Shown here piece by piece: positions 12,701 through 23,408 of a DNA stretch of 64,000 bases. The notes under the pieces are model-generated. The model was not told the origin of the DNA, made no database searches, and saw only the letters and a list, made by a program, of their open reading frames with translations. Position numbers and translations under genes: made by a program. The stretch is from Neurospora tetrasperma FGSC 2508 (taxonomy: Eukaryota; Ascomycota; Sordariomycetes; Sordariales; Sordariaceae): contig NW_009799179.1 of NCBI RefSeq assembly GCF_000213175.1, positions 1,547,392 through 1,611,391 on the forward strand, in the 5' to 3' direction. Each line of letters opens with the position of its first letter. The stretch's first letter is position 1.

Positions 12701-14854
12701 CATCGAGACTATCGGAACCAACCGGCTTTAGAGCGACGCTCTGTGGACCTCCAGCGTTACCTGTTAGGTTCGCGGAGGTACAAGGCCCGGTGTCATTCAC
12801 CTGGCGTACTCCTGCCAAGGATCACAATCATATATACAGCCCTGCGCTTGACGTGAAGCTGATAGCTTTCCCTTTTGTGTCCATCAAATTGTGAAGCGAA
12901 CGGAAAAGCGGCCAAAAGTTTGTGGGAGCTTATTCCTTGCATTACTGAGCACATCATGGCAATTTTGCTCGGCCATTTCTCGGAACCAATTCTCCATGGC
13001 TTGCGTTCAGTGACTGCAACATTCTGCGTGATGCAGTGTGTATACAGGCTCACATTCAGATCGGAGGGCCGCTATCGTGGTTAGAGCGAGGTAATCTTGT
13101 CCGGTTGCAACCCCTACTTGCTCACGGTACACAATTGCTCCCGCTGATTCTGACCCATAACCAGGCAAAACGGGGGGTATTCAGAGCTGTAATGCTGCGA
13201 GAAGGTGTATGAGTACAGTTACGACAAGCTGTTGAGTACGTTTCTGGGCTTTCTGGGTTCGCTCCAACTGTTTGAGGCATCCTGGTTGAAGTTGTTTTGC
13301 TGGTTAACGCGGAGACCAGAACAGGACCTTTGTATCTCGATGGCAGGCTCAGCTAAAGCGAAATCTAAGATGGAATCCGGAGTTGCATCATCAGTCATGT
13401 CAACCCTTCCAGTTCCCGATGTCGATATTCCTTCGGCGCAGCGACCCAGCCGTATCGAGCCATTTCTCTAGGGAAACCATGGAGATAGACAGTCAGAAGC
13501 TTGCTGTAACCCCGACCACCGCGAGGCCGCCATGCAGGCTTCTTGATGGTTGTCTTCCATCAGGCAGCCCATCTGGTTGAAGTAGAGCCCAACCTGCCCG
13601 ATATGCGGTTCATCTTGTGATCCCCAAGGACTCCAGCCTCACGAAGACGTCAGGTTTGACGCGCGATAAGCCGGAAAAGCCGTGCCTCCTTGCCGCGATT
13701 TGATGGCCGATCTTGCTTGAACTTATAGAGTGTATTTGATGTCAGAAGCAGTGAATTCCCCACGGCATGACGCGATGATGTTCGGAAACTAACCATCTAA
13801 CACCCGTCAACTAAGATCTTGAATTCTTCCCGGTGCGCGCGTCCTTGAATTTGGAATCATGCTGTATCTGGCCGGTCATCCCTCGCGGTGGGCAGGGTGC
13901 CCCCCAGAAGACAACTGGCTCGGGCAGGCGATCTGGCTATGCCTTTGCCGGTCAGCGTACAAGAGGGCTCTCCTCATATAAGGGCCTCCGATCATTCGCT
14001 GAATCCTGAGAACTTCGTCGAGATGGAAGAACGTAACGTCCGTATCTTTTCCGATCTCTAAGGCTCCGAGGGATAACTGAGTGGTTGTAAGGATAACCGA
14101 AGATGGACAGTCCGATCCTGGTTGCTCGGCTGCTCGATTATGAGAGCCCGTGACGAAGCGGTAAGATGTTTTTTTTATTTTTTTATTTTATTTTCTGGTG
14201 ATACGATGGAAGCATTTGGGATCTGAGTTTAGTTAGGGTGCTTTGATCCAGAAAGAGGCATTGTACTCGGCGTGATCAGTATGCTTTGCTGTGGCTATTT
14301 GATCGAGTGCAAAGAGGCATTTGAAACCGGAAAGGACAATTCGAATACGCAGTGGCACAAGACTCGGGGCCGAACAGTCATTATAAGAAATGTAACAGGA
14401 ACCATGAACTGGGAAATGGCAGTAATGGACAAAGGTCCGGAAGCGGAAGGGTTAGTGGACGAGAAGTGATTGAATGGGTGAGAGAAAGGGGACGTTGTAA
14501 GCCATCATATGCCACAGACATGAATGAATGCATTTATCGAGATGTTGAGTAACCGTAGATCTCGGTCATGCTACGCATAGTGTATGTACATATCCGAGCC
14601 ACCCAACACCCGCGCCAAGGTCGCCGAACCACATCTGAAATGCGGACGTCCGAGCTTTCGCCGTACGCTGACGGCCGAAGGCAAACGCATCATCACGACC
14701 GATCGACGAGCCATATTCGCCGGCACCTTGACTCCTACAGCACCTTTTTTCTACCACACTCACGAGTTTCTCCACGAGGCACGAGCGCACCAAATCGTAC
14801 GCAGCAAGCAGCACAGAGGCAAAAAGAGGGAAACGGGAAAGGAACTTGATCGAT
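9701..14854. other. Gene-poor 5.1-kb intergenic stretch
   Basis: I cannot support a gene in this interval. Its left end should contain the promoter of the ferric reductase gene and its right end the ISD11 promoter. The longest open frame (about 312 codons, 11145-12083, +) lacks domain signature, has basic and irregular composition and is mirrored by shorter frames on the other strand. An A/T-rich (AAAAT)n-like tract lies at about 11008-11027 and a T-rich tract at 14168-14195. I find no clear tRNA or long repeat. Confidence 0.45.
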
Positions 14855-15469
14855 ATGTCTACCGTCGCAAGGACTGGCGAGTCAGCCGGCAAAGTTCTGT
14901 CGCTGGTATGCAGCATGCCTTTCTGTGCACTTCTTTCCCTGGATCGCAAACGGTATTTGGGCTAGAACAACGCAAACGCTAACATCTTTGCCTTGAACCA
15001 ACAGTATCGTCAGCTTTTGCGCCAGGGAAACCAGTTTTCCTCTTACAACTTCAGAGAATACGCCAAGCGCCGCACAAGAGACGCTTTCAGGGAAAACAAG
15101 AACGTGGAGGATCCTAGACAGGTGCAGGAACTTGTGCAGAAAGGGTTACAGAATCTCCAGATGCTCAAGGTATGCCGGGCACTTGAGCTGAGACGCGACC
15201 TGGAGAATACAGACAAGTTGACATTGGAATAGCGCCAAACAGTTATCAGCCAGTTTTACCAACAGGACCGCTTGGTCGTTGAGGGCGGGCTCTCGGTAAG
15301 TCTTCCTGAACGGATCCGTGGAGTATATCAGAGGTGATCTAACAAGTCGCAGGGTAAGGATAAAGAAGGAGGTAAGCTCAGGCAGAAGGATACTGGGTAA
15401 GTTATAATCTTGAGAAGCAGATTTGAGAAGAGCTGTCTTGCTAACGAACTGAACCTCAGCTGGGACTAA
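14855..15469 (+). CDS. ISD11: Mitochondrial LYR-motif protein Isd11 (LYRM4)
   Basis: Isd11 binds and stabilises the cysteine desulfurase Nfs1, together with acyl carrier protein, in the mitochondrial matrix and is needed for Fe-S cluster assembly. Five exons (14855-14905, 15005-15169, 15233-15295, 15353-15396, 15460-15469) give 110 residues, close to the family length. The LYR motif falls on the first splice junction (Leu17 | Tyr18-Arg19). Next come [20 protein letters not shown] and, near residue 70, [19 protein letters not shown], which is strongly characteristic of Isd11 rather than of other LYR proteins. All introns begin GTATGC/GTAAGT/GTAAGC-like and end in AG. The last exon has only 10 nt and adds the end of GWD-stop. 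If the last intron is kept, translation stops at once at 15398-15400, so the protein ends ...DTG instead of ...DTGWD. The start ATG is in frame with the motif and no upstream ATG extends it. Confidence 0.92.
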
Positions 15470-16565
15470 ATGGCTGCAGACGAAAATCTCTGTTTAGTTG
15501 TCGCTTTGCACGAATGACACCGGAAGAAGAAAAGCTATGTATAATACTATGAGTGAAGGGTTGGCGAAGAGTACACCTGTTCGAGCCCGCAGGAATGATG
15601 ACGCGATACCAATACCAGCTTTGATTTAGCAGGCTAACAAGTCCAAAGGTGGTGGTCTACGGGGCTTCTCTGATAGCAGAGGATAATTAAATCAGTTACC
15701 AGATCAAGTTCCAGTGATTCGGGACAATCATGAACGGTCCCTTGGGTGTAGATTGTGTCTTGTTTGTGTCGTGCCATGATAACCGGCTTTCCGGATCACC
15801 AACAGAAGCTGCGAATCCTTGTCGCAACTGGATCGACTCGTTCCTTGCATATCCGAGATCAGTTGGGCAGTGAGGGCTGCCTTAAGAAGGTAAATTGCTT
15901 TACCGAGCATTTATATCCCATTGGCATGGTCAGTGCGACCAGTGCGCGCGACCAGTGACCACTGCAGGACGAGCCACTGCAGTCCATCGAAGGCTGTCGC
16001 AGAGTGTCAGGTTGGCCGCCGCGACTTGAATGCGACGCGCAACATCACCTTGTCGACTTCCATCCTTCCATTGACAACATTCTTAGCTGGTAGCATAGGA
16101 TCGATTTCTTGTGGAAGCTACCTCTGCATCAGTACGGGCTCCCCTTACTCTTCTCTTTCTCTATTACATACCTACCTACCTATAGTTTGCGCCATATCGT
16201 TACGTAGTCCGGCATCTAGTCGCTTTTAGCCGATCTATCGTTGTCGTTCATCGTCATCCATCCTTCTATTCAGGTTCCAACACAGAACAAGCAGCACTTA
16301 GAAGCAGTCCCTGGACCGCTGACTTGCACTCACCCACCGACGTTGATCCACCTCTATTCAAAGTTAGACTTCGACATATTCGACCATCTGTTCTGCGGTC
16401 ACCAGTATACATCTACGTACCTCCCTCTTGGATAGAGCTATTGGTGTTTTGGATATCGGCACAACGGTGTTACACTTGTTTGGCGTTTCGTCCTTATCTG
16501 CCTGGGCATGAGAAAGAACAGCTGGAGGTTCGGTATCTCAGTAGACAGACCTTCTCACACTTTCA
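15470..16565. other. Intergenic region between ISD11 and the acidic-protein gene
   Basis: The region contains the ISD11 3' flank and the leader/promoter of the next gene, both on the + strand. A TACCTACCTACC run occurs at about 16168-16182. No gene or RNA is recognised. Confidence 0.5.
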
Positions 16566-19054
16566 ATGGCGCCCACCGTGAGTTTGCTCGCCTTAGTCCC
16601 GTCTCGAGTTCCTGCTAGCTGTCACAACTGAACTGCTTCTGACTATGCGGTTGTGTTTGCGCAACTCTAGTACCATCGATCAGCAGCCCAGACTCGGCGT
16701 GGCGCTCGCAGCGGTTTCCCGGAACACGACGACTTCGAGGGTCTACCTGTACGCCAATGGAGACAGGAATGGGTCAATGTAACACCTCCCCAACCCGCAG
16801 AGGCTACGCAGAAAAACGATATTTGGGACGTCGAGCTGCCCTTTGGCATGCCCAAGGAAACTAAGCTGCTCCCAACCCACAGCCAGGAGCTCCTGCGCGC
16901 CGCTCGCTCTGGCCGACTCTATAAGAGACCTGCTCCGACCGACGACGACGATGAAAATGTCGACATTGACAACATCAAGGGCGACAAGAAGGAAAGCGAT
17001 GCGGCTGCTGAAGGGTTCACCGTGAAGATGTGGAAGCAAACACCACGTAACATCGAAGGACCTGCTGAATCACATCTGGCCAAGCGCCATAAGAACACGG
17101 TCACATTACCACCAAAGTCGAGGCTGGTACAGATAGCCCAGGGACCGACGGTTACCAGAGCAACCGTCCGACGTATTGACGCCGCCGGCAACCCCTACGA
17201 GCAGACGATCACTTTGGCCGAGGGACAACAGGTTGATGGCGAGATCATATCAACAACGGTGGTGCCGGCACCAGTGGCTGCGGCCGAGGTTGCGGCTCAG
17301 GCTGCGCCGCCTGCACCAGTCAGGAGAAGGCCTCCTCCACCAAAGCGGAAGGCCAAGGGCCCTGGTCGAGGTCGCAAGAAGGGCAAGCTGCCACTCCCAA
17401 CAACAACGCGGCCAGAGCCGACTAGTGTGGAGGCCGGTGATGCAGAGGTCAAGATCGAGGGCACTCCAGTAAACGTAAGTGTTTCTCTAACGTATATCAC
17501 ACTCGCGCTAGCAAAGCTGACAGTACGGCGCAGGGAATCAAAATCGAAGAAACCGGTGACAGTGCGAACCAGGATAGCGAGATGGCCGATTCCTCACAGA
17601 TTCCTTCCGATGATGATGACGGCGACGATGGCGACGAAGGGGAAGAAGAAGGCGATGCCGACGAAAGCATGGCTGAGGGCGATACCCCTGGTGTTGATAC
17701 CAGCATCAGTCAGGACCAAGACCAGGAGATGGGCGACGCAGGAGCATTGGAAGTTATTCGGCCCAGCTCAACTGAAGAGTCAGAAGAAAGAGATGCCGGT
17801 AATGAGGAAGATACTGCTGCCAGGTCGCGCCTTGGCAGCAGCCTCGCCCCGCCAACGCTCGGATCACTTGCGTCAATGAGACTTGAAGGGAGTCCACTGA
17901 AGAATGTAATGATCCGATCGCCAACAGAGCCTCCAGAGTCTAGGTCAGATGTGCCAGGGGTTGAGGGATCTTTCTTCCCGTCTACGGCTGTAGACGACGT
18001 CAAGTCCGAAGTTACGGCTGCGGCGAAGGAGTTTGACACACAAGACAATTCTGTCAGTGCTGCCTTCCTTTCCGAAGTGGTGGTAGAGGCCGAGCAGCCG
18101 GTAGCTGACGCAGTGGATGTTACAACTGGAACCATCGCAATGGATGTCGACACCAACTCTGAGCAGCAACAGCCCGCAGAATCGACTCCATCTGCCGAGG
18201 CTAAAGTTGAGGATCTTGGGGCTGCACTAGACTTGCCAGGGCTACGGCCAGAAGCTCCAACCTCAATTTCCACGTCGACCACATCATCTACGGCGGGTAC
18301 AACAACAGAAATGTTTACCACGGCCACAGAAACAGCATCGGCACTGATAGAATCCTCGTCCGTTCCCGCAGACGCCCCGATGGAAGAAGTCGATGTGCTT
18401 CGGGAGCAACTTTCAGACGATGCTGTACCCACGATAGCAGAGCCCTTGCTCCAACCGCCAGACTCCCCGGCCCTGCTCCCCACTGCTACGACAGAGGATG
18501 AAGACGACGGGCTTAACTTGCTCGGTAGCCTGGAAAGGGAACTAGACCGTCAAGAGGAAGTGAGTCGCGCCGGTAGTGCCGCCAGCGGTGCCGGTACAGG
18601 TGCGGCTGCGGGTGCCACTACCAAACAAGAGAGCAACGGTGGAGTGGACAATCAGAAAGACACCAAGGCTGGCGAAGAAAAGCCATTGTCAGAGCCGGAG
18701 ACACAGGGAGCTGCGGGAGAAGATGGAGGTAATACTGCCGAGTCGGACAAAGTCGGTACTGAGGCTACCGTCGATGTCACTGACATTGCCGATGCTGCTG
18801 ATCCTCCTCCTCCTCCTCCTCCTCATCCTCCTTCTCCTTCCCCCCCTGCTACTGCTGCCAGCGACGAAGAAAAGCCGAAAGAGGCTACAGCAGGCACCCC
18901 AGCGGAAAGTCAGGAAGCGGCTAAACAACAAGAGCAGGGACAGAAGGAAGACGGCCCTGCTTCCACTGCACTTAGTGCTGATGGTGACAGTGTTCTAAAG
19001 GAATCAGAACCGGAATCGGTCCATCAAGTCGTTGAACCGCCAAAGCAAGAGTAG
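16566..19054 (+). CDS. Uncharacterised acidic protein with an AT-hook-like basic stretch
   Basis: The model is 778 residues from three exons: 16566-16577, 16671-17474 and 17534-19054. The donors are GTGAGT and GTAAGT, and the frame is kept at each junction. The 12-nt first exon encodes MAPT. Residues about 5-150 look folded and conserved in style, with [31 protein letters not shown] and [11 protein letters not shown], then [10 protein letters not shown]. Around 222-245 is a Pro/Arg/Lys run ending [10 protein letters not shown], which resembles an AT-hook. After about residue 270 the chain is almost all low complexity, rich in Glu/Asp/Ser/Ala/Thr, with a polyproline run near residue 690. The composition suggests a nuclear, chromatin-associated protein, but this is inference. 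I do not recognise the family with confidence. The gene lies tail to tail with PAPS reductase. Confidence 0.8.
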
Positions 19055-20107
19055 GGCGGCCTTGGAGTAGACAAGGAATTTGACGTTGACCGGTTTCGGG
19101 GGAAATTGGCTAACGAGCTGAGCTACGTGCGGTAGTGACTCAAAGGGAGTTTTTGTTTTTTTTTTTCGAAAAAGATGTCACTCTCCCGGGAATTGTGTAG
19201 TGGATTGTGATTTTTGATAATTCCGTCTTGGGGAAGAATGTGAACAAAAGCTTTGCGAGCTTCAAAGCGAACAAAGGTGGCTGTAGGCTCGACTTGGCCC
19301 GACTTGAGATTGAAGATGTCACTCTTAGGTATTTTTGGCATATATGCTCAAGAAAGAAGCGAGGCTGTTTTTCATATGAGATTGTGCAAATTTGTTGTTT
19401 GTCGACAGCATCGGTTGTCTGCCTGTCTGGCTCACATTCCGCACCCACTTCAATTTTCATTGTGGTATGCCGACTCAAGATCACGTTGAAGGGTGTGCTG
19501 CTAAAGTAGAGGTTCACCGCCAAGGCTAGCAGTGTCACGGGTGGTCTTCGCTGTGATGATCCGACTGGCTTCGCAAAACCTTGCCTTGAACGGGCGCGAC
19601 CTACGAATCAGAGATGCAGTGGCGCTTTAGAGCACATGACTAACACAACATCAAAAAAGCCGCTTGTTTGTTAACGTCAATCAGATACACGGACACTTGC
19701 AAGTACTGATCAACTTCACACGCACATGAGCAAAAATGTGTTCATAACGATGCTATCTGTCTCTAAATTCCAAGACGATCGTACCTAATGCAACTCAATG
19801 CGGCCGACTACTCTCAGGAGTCGCTGATGTATATATTGTTCCCCTGCCCACAAACGCCTGCCCGAATGCCCATTTTGAAACGCCACAATGCTAACAAATA
19901 TACTTGAATGCTTTCCACTCACAATGAAGTGATCATCCATCAACGCACCCAAGGGCGAACAAGAAAAAAAAAAGAAGAAAAAAAAGACGACGCCTTGATA
20001 GACAGATGCCAATCGAGGCCCAAAAGTCTCCCACGTCAACGAGAGATACGAAGCCCGTCCTCCCCTCCAGCCACCCTTCTAATTCTCTTTTACCTCCTTT
20101 TCTTCTT
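19055..20107. other. Shared 3' flank of two convergent genes
   Basis: Both neighbours end here, so the interval should hold their 3' UTRs and poly(A) sites. A poly-T run followed by AAAA occurs at about 19155-19173, and a purine-only tract at about 19966-19988. No further gene is seen. Confidence 0.55.
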
Positions 20108-21043
20108 TCAAGCCTGAACCGTCTCAACCGGAGCAGCACCCTTTGCCTGCTTCCTCGCGTTCTCCGCCAAAAACTGGGCATACCTGCTCTGCTTGTTGTG
20201 GATTCCGCACTCAGTCTTGTTTTTGCCCTTCCAGCGCCCAGCACGCTCGTCCTCGCCCGCGGCGACGGGGCTAGTCGAGTGCCAATCACCAATGGACTTG
20301 TACCCCTTATCGAGCAGCTCGTTGTAAGGCACTTGGTGCTCATCAATGTAGGCCTTGACCTGCTGGAAGCTCCAGTTGACGAGCGGGTTGATCTTGACGA
20401 TGCCGCGCTCCTCATCCAGCTCAATGACGGGAATGGAGCCGCGTGCACCTCCCTGGGAGCGGCGGCGGCCTGTGAAAACGGCAGCCACCTTGAGTTCCTG
20501 GTAGGCGCGGTTCTGCGGCTCCACCTTGGCGATCCAATCGTATAGTTCTTCGGAGGTTTCGTACAACTTCTCGCCGTAGAGGGCCTCAAACTCGTCGACG
20601 TTGGACACGTCGGCCGGCTTGAAGACGTGCAGCCGGATGTTGGGGTAGCGCTCCTGCACGCGGTCGACAAGAGCATAGGTTTCCTTGAAGTGGTAGAGCG
20701 TGTCGAGGAAGATCAGGTCGACGGGGGCCGCGTCGGGTGACTCCTTGGCTAGCTTGGAGAGCATGTCGAGCGTGACGAGGCCGGTCAGGCCGAAGGCCGT
20801 GGTCTGGAAGAGGTTGGGGAAGAGAATCTTGCAGAAGCGGAGGATGTCCAGGGCCTCCATGTTCTCGAGCTGTTTGTTTAGGTGGTCGAGATGAGGCTTG
20901 GTGAGAGAAATCAAGGGAAGGTTGGCGGTGGAGGAGTTGGCGGAAGCGAAGCCGGAGTCGACGGAGGCGTTGTCGTCAAACTTGCCGTCAAGCTTGGGGG
21001 ACGAGGCCCTGGTAGAGGTCTGGGAGTTTTGCTCGGAGGCCAT
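20108..21043 (-). CDS. MET16: 3'-phosphoadenylylsulfate (PAPS) reductase
   Basis: The enzyme reduces PAPS to sulfite and 3',5'-ADP with thioredoxin, a cytosolic step of sulfate assimilation leading to cysteine and methionine. A single exon encodes 311 residues. I chose the ATG at 21043 (MASEQNS...). The frame stays open further upstream, but no ATG exists there and the added sequence is not protein-like. The PAPS-reductase fold includes TGLVTLDML and LIFLDTLYHFKETY. The C-terminal KTECGIHNKQSRYAQF motif (about residues 276-291) carries the catalytic Cys279. A single ECGIH motif without the extra CC pairs of the [4Fe-4S] APS reductases supports the PAPS-type enzyme. The first about 45 residues are polar and probably disordered. 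The length is close to other fungal MET16 proteins. Confidence 0.95.
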   Translation of the reverse strand: MASEQNSQTSTRASSPKLDGKFDDNASVDSGFASANSSTANLPLISLTKPHLDHLNKQLENMEALDILRFCKILFPNLFQTTAFGLTGLVTLDMLSKLAKESPDAAPVDLIFLDTLYHFKETYALVDRVQERYPNIRLHVFKPADVSNVDEFEALYGEKLYETSEELYDWIAKVEPQNRAYQELKVAAVFTGRRRSQGGARGSIPVIELDEERGIVKINPLVNWSFQQVKAYIDEHQVPYNELLDKGYKSIGDWHSTSPVAAGEDERAGRWKGKNKTECGIHNKQSRYAQFLAENARKQAKGAAPVETVQA

Positions 21044-23408
21044 GTTGAAGATGGATTGTTGGATGGATGAGGCTTGGTGATGTGTCTGTTGTGGATGAGT
21101 GAGTGGTGACAGTGTATGTGTGAGACGACCACTTTCGGACAACGACCGATGACGACCTTGATGGACGATACGATAGATCACGGAGCTAAGAATCGCAGGA
21201 TATGGAAACAAGACCAAGCAAACTACGCTTCGGAAAATGGGAGCAGAGTGGCTTATAAGAGAATCCAGGGATAAGATGGGCTCGACGGACAAGCGTGGAA
21301 CTGGGGCTGGAATTTATGGTATCTTGTGGAATCCGAGAAGAAAGAGGAGGAATCTGGGGTCCTTTGCGGTTCCGATTTCAACTCTTGCAAATCTGGGGCA
21401 CAGAGGAAATCATGACCAAGCCAGAATCATTAGTAATTCCGCAAGTCAACGCATCTGCTGGACTTTGACGCCGGGCATTGAGCACACCATCCACACCTAC
21501 GACTGCAGAGAACGGGTCAGCATTGGCCGTACACCCTCTAGGGTACATTGACTGGACCCATGATGGCCGATGAACGGTGTCAGACCGGGGCTGAAGACGC
21601 AATCGCAGCGTCGTTCGCAGTGCATCGGTTTCTTTGGGATGGTGGTGTTGAAAAGGAGGCTGATCACGACATCTGGACGCCCTGCCATTGGTCAATGCCG
21701 CCTGGCTTTTGTGGGGATTTATATGCCGTAGCGTCTTCCTCACATCGGACGGTTTGAAAGACGTCCGGCCGTCCGTTGCTTAACTTGGGACCCCCGGGGT
21801 GCCGATTTCTCTGTGGCGAGCAGAGCGAAGCTCCAACCAGAGCAGGACTTTTGCTTGCTCAAAACCCCCTCGCTCTATGTCTTCGCTCCGTGCCCCTGGC
21901 GTCCCAAAGGCACGCTGCTCTGTCGTCAGAGACCCAAGTCTTGATCATTAACGTCATCACCTACCAAAATTGCATTTTGCTTACCCGTGGCTTGTGATCG
22001 TGCTTTCAGGCTCATAGAACATGGCGCATGTTCTAGCGCGATCTGTCAGCCGTTGCCATCTCATGCAGTGTACACTACAGCATGCGGTTTTGATGTGTTT
22101 CCGGAAACTCGTTGTATCTTCTGCTTAGAAACTGTCGCCATCCAATCATATCCCTCGGACAATTGCAGCCGAGTAGGGTCTTCAAAAGTCGCGTGTGATG
22201 TCACTTTTCCCCTTCGCTTGGCCCCACAAGGCGCGACGTTAATCCACCGTACATCGAGGAATGGAACTTGAACATTTTGCGATTACTTGGGCTTCCACCG
22301 CACCGGTAAGGTGTCGCGCTTCTCTTGGACACACTGCGCATCATGAGATTGGAGGGCATGGAGGTATCTCATTCTTTGGAAGCCCGTTTCTTTGGAGGCG
22401 AGATCGCCTTCTTCTCTTGTCCTGGGCCTTTTGTGCCACTGCCATGGAAAAACTATAACACCACGAAGCAACATCAACCGGGAAAAGATTTCTGAGGATA
22501 GACGCATGTAGTTTCCTACGTGCTGCAAGTATCTGCATACCGCTTACTTTCCGATTGTCAGGATCAAGTTCAGAAGTTCCCTTACCGAATGCCGCGAGGC
22601 CGATATCCGCTCCAAAACCCCAACAGCAAGCACTCTTTCCACATCTGAAACCAAGGGCGTTGAGAGAACCTCAGTTTCTCGTCAGCCGTCCGGAGATGCT
22701 AAGCTCCATTTAGTTTCCACCGATCTCCAAAAGCCCATTTTTCCATCAACCCAAGATTAATCCCAGACTGGTGATAGACATGGACATGCTGAGGGTAGTT
22801 TGGGAACAAACGGGCGCAAATACGCGGCCTGTCATGCGATTCTGAAACCCTGTGCCAACTTTGCCTTGGGCATAACGAACCTGGTCGCCAACAGCGCTCT
22901 CCTGTTAATCCCTTCCACCCAGGCGCATATCATATGCCACCACGACGGGGGAAGGCATGGCGTGCCGTCCAGTCTCGTGCTCCGATCCCGGTAAAGCCGC
23001 TCCATTGTCAAGGTCCCGGGCGGGGCAGCACGGGTGCCAAAACCAGGCTTTTGGTGGGGTCGTGCATGCCGCTTCCACTTCGGTTGGTGTTCCCCAAGGC
23101 ACTGCATAGGTTGTGCCAGTCCTGACGCCGGAGAGCGAAACTCAATTTTCTATTGACTGATTGCTGATAGCATCCAGTCACACTTTCACCCTACCGCTCG
23201 GTCGCATCAACAAAGGCCAGCCCTTGTGTCTCTCTATTTTTTTCGAACAACCGCAAGCGCTTTATTACACCACAACGCGGTCGCCCTTAGGTGTCACTAT
23301 TCGCAGTTACGATCAGCCATTTAACTGCTTGTCGCGTTCTACTAGGAACCTCGAACACGCCTGCGCCAGTGTTTAGTCACAGCCTTGAGTCGCATCCAGA
23401 TCACAACC
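21044..23408. other. Divergent intergenic region between MET16 and the phosphoserine phosphatase gene
   Basis: The two genes are transcribed away from each other across about 2.4 kb, so both promoters lie here. I looked for the Neurospora CYS3-type palindrome (ATGRYRYCAT) close to MET16 and did not find a convincing copy by eye. Open frames of about 60-120 codons on both strands have no recognisable domains. Confidence 0.5.

Noticed and set aside
17710-18483. Open frame of 257 codons on the - strand
   Set aside because: Reverse shadow of the low-complexity acidic region of the + strand gene; it is Ser/Val-rich as expected from complementing Glu/Asp/Ala codons.
21044-21292. Longer N-terminus for PAPS reductase
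   Set aside because: The open frame extends upstream but has no ATG; the added residues are not conserved-looking. The ATG at 21043 gives a normal length.
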